DNA from: Mucilaginibacter ginsenosidivorax
GTDB lineage: Bacteria; Bacteroidota; Bacteroidia; Sphingobacteriales; Sphingobacteriaceae
Assembly: GCF_007971525.1 (NCBI RefSeq)
Contig: NZ_CP042437.1
Span: 6,820,001-6,884,000, forward strand
Length of the DNA: 64,000 nucleotides
Direction: 5' to 3'
Part shown: in pieces, positions 56,581 to 64,000 of the stretch
Layout of the letters: every line of letters starts with the position of its first letter
Numbering within the stretch: the first letter of the stretch is position 1
Position numbers and translations under genes: made by a program
Notes under the pieces: generated by a model
Told to the model about the DNA's origin: nothing
The model's database searches: none
The model's input: only the letters and a program-made list of their open reading frames with translations

Positions 56581-57996
56581 ATGGCTAAAAAGTATCACCA
56601 GGTTTATTTAAAAAGTAACAGATTGGCTTTTGTATTTGCTGTTTTGTTGTTATTGTCATCAAATGTACTTTTTGGTGCTACTGTTACGGTATCTTCTATT
56701 GCCGGTTTGCAGAAGGCTATTAACGTAGCTAAACCGGGCGACGTAATTTTGCTGACCGATGGTGTTTACACAACAACCGAAGATATTATTGTGAACAATA
56801 AAGGTACAGAAGGGGAGCCAATAACCATCGCTGCACAACACCTGGGCCTGGCAGAAATTACCGGGCAGGGTGGCTTTAGCCTCATCAACCCTGCTGCATA
56901 CATTATTATTCGCGGCTTTAAATTTACGCACGTGGCCGGTCGCGCTAAAACAGGCGTAGGTACAAACCATTGCAGATTTACTCAAGATCTTTTTGAAAAC
57001 CCGGGTGATGGCGAGGAACTTACCGTGGCCGGCAGCGACCAGGAAATTGATTATAACACTTTTCAAAATAAAAATGCCATGGGGCGGTTTATCGCAATTC
57101 GTGGCGAGGGTAAACAGATTGCCGAAAGACTGCATATCCACCATAACTATTTTAACAACTTTGCCAGCCAGGGAGGTAAAAATGGTGCTGAAGCCCTTCA
57201 GTTTGGTTTAAGCGGGTTTAGCTTATCATCAAGTAATAGTATAGTTGAGTATAATTTATTTGAAAGGTGCGAGGGCGAGAATGAATTAATTTCTGTTAAA
57301 GCCTCGGCGGTAACCCTCAGGTATAATACCATTCGTGATTGCCCGGCACAGTTTACCTTACGACATGGCAACAAAAGCCTGGTTTACGGCAATTATTTTT
57401 TTAATACGCCGGGGCTTCGCATTTTTGGCGACGATCACCTCATTTATAGTAACTATTTTGAAAACTGCAGTTCGGCAATTGTAGTAGGTAATGGCGACGG
57501 TGAAGTAGCCGATGGTGCGCAGCTAACCGCGCATGACCGGCCCGATAGGATAATGATTGGATTTAACACCCTGATTAATAACAAACAGAACATTATTCAA
57601 ACAGAACGAAAGAACGGAATGGGGGCCACTTATGTTGCCATAGTCGATAATATTATCCAGGGTGGAGGACCGGCGGCCACCATTTCGGGGCCATATACCA
57701 ACCCGCAATGGGCAGGCAATATTTTGTATAATGTAAAAGATGCCGGCAATATACCGGCCGAAGGCTATAAAACAGTTGATCCTAAACTGGTTAAAACATC
57801 TCCAGGTATTTATCACCTTCAGCCTGGCAGCCCCGCCATTGATCATGCAACAGCATCGTATCCCGGTGTTAACGTTGATATGGATGGGCAGCCACGCGTT
57901 GCGCCCTTTGATATTGGGGCAGATGAGCTTAGCACCGCGCCCGTTAAGGCGCATGTTTATGATGCTGCAGATGTAGGTTATAATGCTAAACATTAA
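56581..57996 (+). CDS. PL6-family polysaccharide lyase (chondroitinase B / alginate lyase type)
   Basis: Secreted parallel beta-helix lyase. A signal segment covers about 15-33 (LLLLSSNVLFGA). The catalytic Lys240 (ISVKAS) and Arg261 (TLRHGN) are 21 residues apart, as in characterised PL6 enzymes, and CEGENELIS supplies acidic calcium ligands. At 471 residues it is the one-domain form. The C-terminal MDGQPRVAPFDIGADEL is common in secreted beta-helix proteins. Alginate or a galactosaminoglycan are the usual substrates; the specific one is unknown, and no alginate cluster is nearby. A short secreted protein is encoded 12 nt downstream. Confidence 0.92.
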   Translation: MAKKYHQVYLKSNRLAFVFAVLLLLSSNVLFGATVTVSSIAGLQKAINVAKPGDVILLTDGVYTTTEDIIVNNKGTEGEPITIAAQHLGLAEITGQGGFSLINPAAYIIIRGFKFTHVAGRAKTGVGTNHCRFTQDLFENPGDGEELTVAGSDQEIDYNTFQNKNAMGRFIAIRGEGKQIAERLHIHHNYFNNFASQGGKNGAEALQFGLSGFSLSSSNSIVEYNLFERCEGENELISVKASAVTLRYNTIRDCPAQFTLRHGNKSLVYGNYFFNTPGLRIFGDDHLIYSNYFENCSSAIVVGNGDGEVADGAQLTAHDRPDRIMIGFNTLINNKQNIIQTERKNGMGATYVAIVDNIIQGGGPAATISGPYTNPQWAGNILYNVKDAGNIPAEGYKTVDPKLVKTSPGIYHLQPGSPAIDHATASYPGVNVDMDGQPRVAPFDIGADELSTAPVKAHVYDAADVGYNAKH

Positions 57997-58008
57997 GTAA
58001 TCGTATTA

Positions 58009-58233
58009 ATGAAAAACAGTACTGCGCTCATGCTATGCTGGTTAATTGCCATTAACTCATTTGCGCAAAAGAGAGCAAGTAAGTGGGTTTATCAATTCAG
58101 CGAGGTGCTGGAGCGGCGGATAAGAAGTTATAAAATTGAAGAGCTGGTAAACGGCGACTGGACATTATTGGGCGGGCGGTGCTGCAAAGAAGCAAATCCT
58201 GATATTTCCAACTACTACAGCCTAAAAAGTTAA
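58009..58233 (+). CDS. Small secreted hypothetical protein
   Basis: A 74-residue protein with a signal peptide (MKNSTALMLCWLIAINSFAQ) and a short basic mature part holding a GGRCCKE segment. It starts 12 nt after the PL6 stop, so it is probably co-transcribed. No family recognised. Real gene status rests on the signal peptide and spacing. Confidence 0.5.
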   Translation: MKNSTALMLCWLIAINSFAQKRASKWVYQFSEVLERRIRSYKIEELVNGDWTLLGGRCCKEANPDISNYYSLKS

Positions 58234-58424
58234 ATAGTGGCCATGCTTAAAGCCGATGGCTCAACGCCGTAAATAGTTTCTCAAACAGGCTGATCCGTTG
58301 GATAAACAATACTCTAAAAAAGGTGAACAATAAAACTGCACTCCTGCAATATTAGAACAAAAGTCGGTATAAAATCATGGTTATTACTATGCCTCATTTA
58401 TACAGACTTTTCTTAACGGATGTA

Positions 58425-59228
58425 TTATTTGGTGCCTTTACCTGCAACCACACTGTCAATCTCGGTTCTGGTGATTCCGTATTTTCCCATTCGTGCACGG
58501 TGATCGGCCGAACCCAGATACTCTTGAAGTTGTTCATTAACAGCTTGTAGAAGACCATGATTATTCTTGCTAAATGAGAAGGCGCCAACAGGGGCTTTTC
58601 CAGCTTTGCTATTTGTAAAAGGAACTGCTTCCAGTTCCGGGTTGGCATTTGCAGTTGCGTGGTTTCCAACCGCTGTTGCTGCAAACGCGTCAATTTTTCC
58701 GGCCAGCAAAGCGGCGACAGCTGCAGGCTGGTTGTTAAAAAGCACGATTTGGCTATCGCTTACCCCAGCCAACTTTGCAGCATCAAATTGCACCTGGCCG
58801 GGAATAAGCCCAAGAAGCGCATCGCTACGCATCATCACTGATTCATAACTTATCAGGGATTTAGGGTTGCCATGATACACAACGAATCCATCGCCAAGTG
58901 ACCAAACTGGCACGCTGAATGCTACATTCTTTGCACGTTCATGTGTTACGAAAATGGGCACGTTCATATCCCAGCGTCCAGCCTGGACACCTGGCAAAAG
59001 CTCATCGAATGTAGTAAGCTGATATTCGATGGACGTTATGCCAATTGCACGCAGCACTACTTCGGCCAGTTCGATGTCGGCACCCTTTACGTGATGGTTT
59101 TCGTCAGTCCAATAGAAAGGTGGTTCTTCGATATACGCGATTCTTACTTTCTTGTCTTTATTCCGCAACGTTAAAGGTGAATGTTCTGAGATTGATGAAG
59201 AACCCGGTTCCGAAATTTCTGTTTCCAT
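58425..59228 (-). CDS. Type 3 periplasmic-binding-protein domain, lacking a signal peptide
   Basis: Matches solute-binding proteins for amino acids (SBP_bac_3): VRIAYIEEPPFYWTDE at about 28, ADIELAEVVLRAIG, GRWDMNVPIFVTHERA, then the second lobe AVAALLAGKIDAFAA. The N-terminus METEISEPGSSSISEHS has no signal peptide, and in-frame DNA upstream reaches a stop 15 codons earlier without supplying one. It is therefore either cytoplasmic or a truncated relic. No ABC permease or ATPase is nearby. An IS630-family element ends 70 nt upstream of its start, so its promoter may have been displaced. Confidence 0.85.
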   Translation of the reverse strand: METEISEPGSSSISEHSPLTLRNKDKKVRIAYIEEPPFYWTDENHHVKGADIELAEVVLRAIGITSIEYQLTTFDELLPGVQAGRWDMNVPIFVTHERAKNVAFSVPVWSLGDGFVVYHGNPKSLISYESVMMRSDALLGLIPGQVQFDAAKLAGVSDSQIVLFNNQPAAVAALLAGKIDAFAATAVGNHATANANPELEAVPFTNSKAGKAPVGAFSFSKNNHGLLQAVNEQLQEYLGSADHRARMGKYGITRTEIDSVVAGKGTK

Positions 59229-59306
59229 TTTGGTTGTTGTTATCTTGTATACTTGTTGTATTTATAAGGTTTATTTCACAATGACCGCGAACTACTTATA
59301 TAAGGT

Positions 59307-59837
59307 CTAATAATTAATTTCACAAACGGTTTTTAGTTCAATATTGGGTTTTAGGAAATGAGAGAACATTTTCCAAAAAGCAGCCTTTCTTTCTTTAAGG
59401 GTCTTAAGATACCTGTTATGCGTTATTTTCTTTCTCATATACCACCACGCCCTTTCAACTGCATTGAGATCAGGGCTGTATGGTGGTAGGAAAAACAATT
59501 CTAATACCGGATGCCTTTCAATCCATGCGTTTATTTTCTTTGCATGGTGGTAGGCTACATTGTCTAATACCACAATTATCTTTGATACTCCTTTATAGGT
59601 TGCCAGTATTTTCTTCAGATGTTTCTTAAAGGTATGGCTATTGCCTTTATCTGCAAAACTTACCGTTATTTGGCCCGTATCATAATTATAACTTCCGAAA
59701 ACAGTTTGCCTTTCCCTTTTTCGCTGCTTACACGGTATCTGAGGTTGTTCGCCTTTCTTTGACCACCCGTAGCTTACCGTAGCCGTGTTGGACAGCGAAC
59801 ACTCGTCTTCGTAAAGCAATACACTATCCGGGGGCAA
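59307..59837 (-). CDS. IS630 transposase, DDE catalytic half (ORF B)
   Basis: Contains the three acidic catalytic residues of the family: Asp in LYEDECS, Asp in IVVLDNVAYHH, and Glu in PPYSPDLNAVERAWW. It would be translated only after a +1 shift on the A8 run from ORF A; its own start codon is not conserved in position. The 176 residues continue ORF A to about 345 in total, the normal transposase length. It reaches to within 8 nt of the left end of the element. Confidence 0.9.
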   Translation of the reverse strand: MPPDSVLLYEDECSLSNTATVSYGWSKKGEQPQIPCKQRKRERQTVFGSYNYDTGQITVSFADKGNSHTFKKHLKKILATYKGVSKIIVVLDNVAYHHAKKINAWIERHPVLELFFLPPYSPDLNAVERAWWYMRKKITHNRYLKTLKERKAAFWKMFSHFLKPNIELKTVCEINY

Positions 59838-59838
59838 T

Positions 59839-60354
59839 TCAAGGAGTTTTTTTTAATGCCACTTTAAATGCTTCTTGTTTTTGTGTATCCGTTTCAGGGA
59901 ATAAACCCCGCCCTTTCTGATAGGTAAAGCCTAATGATTTAATAATATTATAAATCTGGGCTTTCTTATAAACAAGGCCGTAATTCTTTGCTATCCATTC
60001 GATCAACAACGGCCCTGTCCATGTAGCGGTGTTATAACCATGGCCTGCGGGCGATTCCTTTGTCAACAAATCAGCTATCCTGTTCCGCTGTACCTCATTC
60101 AGTCTTGCTGTCCGGCCCCTGCCTGGCTTATCCCTTAAACCGTCTATGCCTTCTTTTTCAAACCGATGTACCCAATTAGTGATTTGTTTAAAACTGGTAT
60201 TATATAATTCTTCCAGTTTTCTGCTTGGCTGTCCTATGGATACCTGGTAGACAGCATACAAACGTATCCCTATTGTGTAACGCTCATCGTCCCGGAACAT
60301 TGCTTTTATCTCATCCGGCGCATAATTCTCTACCTTTAATACTGGCCTTGACAT
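59839..60354 (-). CDS. IS630 transposase, helix-turn-helix half (ORF A)
   Basis: N-terminal DNA-binding half with two HTH modules: YQVSIGQPSRKLEELYN and a winged part GLRDKPGRGRTARLNEVQ, then WTGPLLIEWIAKNYG before the catalytic half. It ends VALKKTP at a stop next to a run of eight A on the coding strand (59851-59858). One base fewer, or a +1 slip there, joins it to ORF B. This can be programmed slippage, known in IS630 relatives, or a mutation. Confidence 0.9.
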   Translation of the reverse strand: MSRPVLKVENYAPDEIKAMFRDDERYTIGIRLYAVYQVSIGQPSRKLEELYNTSFKQITNWVHRFEKEGIDGLRDKPGRGRTARLNEVQRNRIADLLTKESPAGHGYNTATWTGPLLIEWIAKNYGLVYKKAQIYNIIKSLGFTYQKGRGLFPETDTQKQEAFKVALKKTP

Positions 60355-60419
60355 TTTGTATCTCCTTTCTTTTTATAAAGATACAATTATTATTGTGTAA
60401 TTATTTAATGGACTTTATG

Positions 60420-60764
60420 TAACAGCGTTCCATGTGAATTAACTTTGCAAAGTTATCAGTATAAATAAGGCTATAACAGATGCAGATTCTGAAAATTTAA
60501 GCATGACAGATGGGAAAGAAATAGGTAGTAGCCTTTTAAAGTTGCCCATCCGGCTTACGTCCACGACGGTCGAACACAAAAAATTGCGCTATCGTGATGA
60601 AAAGCAATGTGTAAAAATGAAACCCGCTCCTAAATAAATTAGAAGCGGGTTTGAAACTTGGTGCCTCTAAAAGTACTTATAGCATGCCCGACGAAGATGG
60701 TTGCAAAAAAATAGTGTCATAAGTAGTTTCACGTAATATGTGAACAGATACCGGCAATATAAAT
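60420..60764. other. 345-bp region between IS630 and the permease gene
   Basis: Contains a terminator for the minus-strand gene (next entry). On the plus strand a frame without stops runs from about 60445 to 60637 and includes an ATG at 60503 giving 44 codons; it ends inside the terminator. It has no recognisable family and could be the residue of an interrupted gene. No other feature seen. Confidence 0.35.
60620..60652 (-). terminator. Intrinsic terminator of the AraC-permease gene
   Basis: AAACCCGCT (60620-60628) pairs perfectly with AGCGGGTTT (60644-60652), with a 15-nt loop. On the minus strand a T-rich stretch follows. It lies about 110 nt after the stop codon at 60765. Confidence 0.75.
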
Positions 60765-63700
60765 TTATTCATTTCGCAAACTCTTCACCGGGTTGGCCAT
60801 ACCAGCCCTTATGGTTCGGAAACTTAAGGTAAATAAACCTGTTAGCAGCATCCCTGCGCCGCTGACAACAAATACCCACCAGCTAATAGCTACGTGGTCG
60901 GCAAAGCTTTGCATCCATTTATTTACGGCGTACCATGCAATCGGCGTTACTATGATAAATGCCAGTAAAATAAGCGATATCAGTTCGGTTGATAACAAGG
61001 CTACTATTTGAGCAACGCTTGCGCCGAATACTTTACGTATGCCAATTTCCTTTGTTCGTTGATTGGTGGTGTAAATGGCGAGCCCTAACAGGCCGAGGCA
61101 GCTAATCAATATCGAGAAACCTGTTGCCCAGCTGAGTAAGGTTGATGTGTGTTGTTCTTCGTCGTAAAATCTGGCAATCGTGTCATCATAAAAATGGCAG
61201 TCGAAATCATCGTCGGGGTAAACCTTCTTCCAGGCCTTCCCCATATTTGCAATTGCGGTTTTCCACTCGTTGCCGCCTGCGGTTTCAGGTTTCAAACTAA
61301 CATGGAGTGTTATCATACCCCATTTGCCGCCGGCCGGGATTATTGCTGACGGATATATGGGCGAATGCAATGAACGCTGGTTGTAATCGGCGACCACCCC
61401 GATAATATTTGCGGTTTTGCCCCGCGGGGCAAAGCCGCCGCCCAATTGTTTCCCAACAGCGTCGCGGGGGGTAGTAAATCCCAATAGCTTAGCATAGGTA
61501 TTGTTGATGATAACGCCTTTTAGGGTATCAGATTCCTGTATGTTTCTGCCTGCAAGTAATTTTAGCTGGTATACTTTTATAAAGTTTTCGTCGCCGTGCT
61601 CAATCACCACTTCCCTTGTTATTATTTCCTTTTTTCCATCGTTATAAATACCCTGCGTTCTATTGTACGTGTCAGATGACGGCGGTTCATCACCTAAACT
61701 TACAAGAGCAACCTGAGGCATTAACCGAAAATCATTCATCAATATTTTGTTACTGCTAACCTTGCTGACATTCCATGGCGCCCTGATAACCAGGATGGCA
61801 TCCTTTTTAAACCCAAGATCTTTGTGTAAAACATAATAAATTTGCTTACTTACTAAAATGGTAGCCATTATGAAAAATTGCGCTACAACAAATTGTGAAA
61901 CCGTAAGCGATTTACGGAGCCACGCGTTTCGGGTTTTGTTGCTATCACTTTGGGCCTGGTTTTTTAAAACCAATACAGGTTTATAACCCGACAGCACAAT
62001 TGCGGGGTAAAAACCCGACAAAACACTTACCACAATAGTTAAAATCAGCAGGAAGAATACAATATCCGGTCGTAGCATATTCGCATGAATATTGGGGGAT
62101 ATAACGTCGGCAAACATTTTTAAAACAATTGGTGCAAGTAACACCGATATACATACCGCAAAGAATGTTATCAAAAATGTTTCGCTTAAAAACTGAACTA
62201 CTAATTGTAGCCGGCTGCTACCCAAAGTTTTGCGGATCCCAATTTCTTTTGCCCGTTGGGCGGCCTGGGCGGTTGTCAAATTCACATAATTGATACATGC
62301 CAGCAACAACAAAAAGATTGCGATAGCCAATAAGCCGTAAAGTGATGTTTTACTGGCCGGCGATGAGAAATCAAAAATATTGTAGTCGGCGTTGAAGTGA
62401 ATATCGTTCAATGGCTGCAATACCAGCTCCACGTTGTCGGCAAAACCTTTTACTCCTTTATCGGTAGGATTACTTTTGCTGAAAATGGTATTGATCTGTT
62501 TTACTACTCCGGTTGCCGGGGTGCCCGGCGCCAGCTTTATAAAAACCTCCGATCCCGAAAAGATGTTATTCCAGGTGTTAATATGCAGCCCAGTTGCTAA
62601 ACTTTTATCGGTTGTGGCGGTAGTAAAGGAAATAAAGTCGTGAAAGGTAAAGTCGGTATTTTCAGTAGGTGTTTCAACAACGCCGCTAACGGTTGTTTTA
62701 AGAGTATCATAGGTAACTACCTTACCAATCATTTCATGATAGGTTAACGACGGGAAGTAAAGCCTGGCTTGCCGGGATGTTAATACTACCTGGCTGGGCG
62801 CATCAAGCGCGTGCAGCGATGAGCCGGCAAGCCATACATAATTAAAAATTTTAAAATATTGCTGGTCGGCAAGTGTTATCCTGTCCTGGTCTTTAAACCG
62901 CTTTTGTGCAATTTTATCTTTGTCGATATATACAAAATGGGGCGACAGTGTATATACCGGCGTAATTTCCTCTATCCCTGTGGCCTGGCTTTTAATAGCC
63001 TCGGTTAAAGGGGCAGGTACGCCACTCGAATAGTTTTTATGCCCCTGAGATGATATATTCATAACAACGCGGTAAATCTGGTCGCTGTCTTTATGAAATT
63101 TATCAAACGTAAAATCGTAATGTACAATAAGATAAATGACCAGGAAAGCACTTATACCGATGGACAAACCGATAATATTTATCAGTGTAAATAGCTTATG
63201 CCTCCAAAATCCGCGGAATGCAAGTTTAAAATAGTTTTTTATCATCATGTTGCGGTTCAATTTCTGATGAAACCACTTCGGCGTGATTTCATGGTTCGAA
63301 ATTACCGATGTAAACTGCAGATGATGTTCCAGGTTATAAGATGGGATTCCTTTTTTTTGTTCGCTTTTATATTCCGCCGGGCTTTTGCCTGTCAGCTGCT
63401 TAAATATCCGGTGAAAGGTAGTTCTGGAATTAAAGCCGGCATCGTACGCAATGCCCAGCAGGGTGATATGGTCATAAGCAGGGTCCTGCATTTTCCGGAT
63501 CACCTCCGCAACGCGGTATTCATTGATGAAATCATTAAAGCTTTTTTTGAGCACCGTATTGATTATACGGGATAATTCGTGCGGACTTAAATCAAGCTTT
63601 TCGGCCAGCAAACTTAAACTCAGTTCCGGATCCTGGTAATAACGGTTGGCTTGTACAGCCCTCTTTAGCCAGGTGCCTTTTTGCTTCATTGCAGCAGGAA

Positions 63701-64000
63701 GCGGTGGTTTTAAAAATGAAGGGGATTCTGCCCGAACGCCTGGCTCCGCTCTTAAATAGGCTGCCGCCGCCATCCAGATGATTATCACTACTAAAAGAAG
63801 ATAAAGAGGGCGATGAGCATCTACGCCGAATTGATGATGGTAATACAAATAATCTGCGGCGGTAAAGGGTATCCATAACAGCCACAACAAACCAAAACCT
63901 ACCAGCAAGTTATGCAGCCAGCGCAATTCGTGAAGGTACCGGTCGCCCCCGTTAAATTTTAACCGCCGGTAAAAGCTTTCTATCTGCCTGTGTGCCAGGT
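60765..64000 (-). CDS. Partial: membrane-bound AraC regulator fused to MacB/FtsX-type permease
   Basis: The frame stays open to the window edge at 64000, so the N-terminus is missing; the first in-frame start codon inside is a TTG at 63926. Numbered from there, the upstream part holds two membrane segments (about 7-28 and 41-60), the end of the multi-helix sensor of Bacteroidota AraC regulators. An AraC HTH domain (about 80-188, with LLGIAYDAGFNSRTTFHRIF) follows. Without a stop, a permease starts at about 227 (MMIKNYFKLAFRGFWRHK), with the MacB-like periplasmic domain (about 270-500) and two FtsX segments (about 510-660 and 920-1053), ending SLRNE. The permease has a normal independent start, ATG at 63245-63248, so the fusion may be one polypeptide or two overlapping products. 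No ATPase is visible. Confidence 0.85.
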   Translation of the reverse strand, partial: LAHRQIESFYRRLKFNGGDRYLHELRWLHNLLVGFGLLWLLWIPFTAADYLYYHHQFGVDAHRPLYLLLVVIIIWMAAAAYLRAEPGVRAESPSFLKPPLPAAMKQKGTWLKRAVQANRYYQDPELSLSLLAEKLDLSPHELSRIINTVLKKSFNDFINEYRVAEVIRKMQDPAYDHITLLGIAYDAGFNSRTTFHRIFKQLTGKSPAEYKSEQKKGIPSYNLEHHLQFTSVISNHEITPKWFHQKLNRNMMIKNYFKLAFRGFWRHKLFTLINIIGLSIGISAFLVIYLIVHYDFTFDKFHKDSDQIYRVVMNISSQGHKNYSSGVPAPLTEAIKSQATGIEEITPVYTLSPHFVYIDKDKIAQKRFKDQDRITLADQQYFKIFNYVWLAGSSLHALDAPSQVVLTSRQARLYFPSLTYHEMIGKVVTYDTLKTTVSGVVETPTENTDFTFHDFISFTTATTDKSLATGLHINTWNNIFSGSEVFIKLAPGTPATGVVKQINTIFSKSNPTDKGVKGFADNVELVLQPLNDIHFNADYNIFDFSSPASKTSLYGLLAIAIFLLLLACINYVNLTTAQAAQRAKEIGIRKTLGSSRLQLVVQFLSETFLITFFAVCISVLLAPIVLKMFADVISPNIHANMLRPDIVFFLLILTIVVSVLSGFYPAIVLSGYKPVLVLKNQAQSDSNKTRNAWLRKSLTVSQFVVAQFFIMATILVSKQIYYVLHKDLGFKKDAILVIRAPWNVSKVSSNKILMNDFRLMPQVALVSLGDEPPSSDTYNRTQGIYNDGKKEIITREVVIEHGDENFIKVYQLKLLAGRNIQESDTLKGVIINNTYAKLLGFTTPRDAVGKQLGGGFAPRGKTANIIGVVADYNQRSLHSPIYPSAIIPAGGKWGMITLHVSLKPETAGGNEWKTAIANMGKAWKKVYPDDDFDCHFYDDTIARFYDEEQHTSTLLSWATGFSILISCLGLLGLAIYTTNQRTKEIGIRKVFGASVAQIVALLSTELISLILLAFIIVTPIAWYAVNKWMQSFADHVAISWWVFVVSGAGMLLTGLFTLSFRTIRAGMANPVKSLRNE

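Larger units (their letters stand above)
59299..60419. mobile_element. IS630-family insertion sequence (about 1.12 kb)
   Basis: TA dinucleotides flank the element at 59297-59298 and 60420-60421, the usual IS630/Tc1-mariner target. Imperfect terminal inverted repeats of about 26 bp (left TATAAGGTC..., right, read inward, CATAAAGTC..., about 20 of 26 match) bound two overlapping frames encoding a transposase on the minus strand. Limits are inferred from these ends. Confidence 0.82.

Overview
The window looks like a chromosomal segment from a Sphingobacteriaceae-type member of the Bacteroidota, most like Mucilaginibacter or Pedobacter. The evidence is a SusC/SusD pair, an anti-sigma factor with FecR and DUF4974 domains, an STN domain on the SusC protein, a type IX secretion (T9SS) type B sorting domain beside a PorP/SprF protein, many secreted glycoside hydrolases, and little sign of Shine-Dalgarno sequences. 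The genus is inferred from protein character; no rRNA or other marker gene is present. I saw no tRNA, rRNA or CRISPR array.

Region 1 (about 0.1-24.3 kb) is a polysaccharide utilisation locus. It runs FecR anti-sigma factor, SusC with STN domain, SusD, two surface lipoproteins (DUF5000-like and DUF4998-like) and a terminator. Then come GH95, GH110, a two-domain esterase, GH29, a second GH95, a clan GH-D enzyme and GH36. Every hydrolase is predicted to act from chain ends on alpha-L-fucose or alpha-galactose, and no endo-acting enzyme is present. The target is probably an acetylated, alpha-galactosylated and fucosylated glycan. The cognate ECF sigma factor is probably just left of the window.

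Region 2 (24.5-30.1 kb) holds a TonB-plug/beta-barrel outer membrane protein. Facing it is a minus-strand operon of a lipoprotein, a polytopic membrane protein, a histidine kinase and a NarL-type response regulator.

Region 3 (30.5-42.2 kb) is a surface cluster: a tail-collar (microcystin-dependent-like) protein, a formyltransferase, a 2,990-residue T9SS type B adhesin with 4.5 almost identical 603-bp repeats, and a PorP/SprF protein.

Region 4 (42.4-48.6 kb) is the most interesting part. It is a tight operon of a small unrecognised protein that may be a ferredoxin-like relative of peroxidases, a DyP-type heme peroxidase, a ferritin-like (VioB-type) protein with a C-terminal tail of eight cysteines, a DUF692 multinuclear non-heme iron oxygenase (MNIO) and a DUF2063 (BufC/HvfC-type) partner. 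I infer that the MNIO and its partner modify cysteines in the tail of the large ferritin-like enzyme, so that the substrate is an enzyme domain and not a short RiPP precursor.

Region 5 (49-59.2 kb) is mixed: a GH92 mannosidase, a MITE-like element, an M28 peptidase, a methyltransferase, a LiaF-like protein, a 48-residue membrane protein, a PL6 lyase and a solute-binding protein without a signal peptide. Region 6 (59.3-64 kb) has an IS630-family element whose transposase is split at a run of eight A, and a partial gene fusing a membrane-bound AraC regulator to a MacB/FtsX-type permease.
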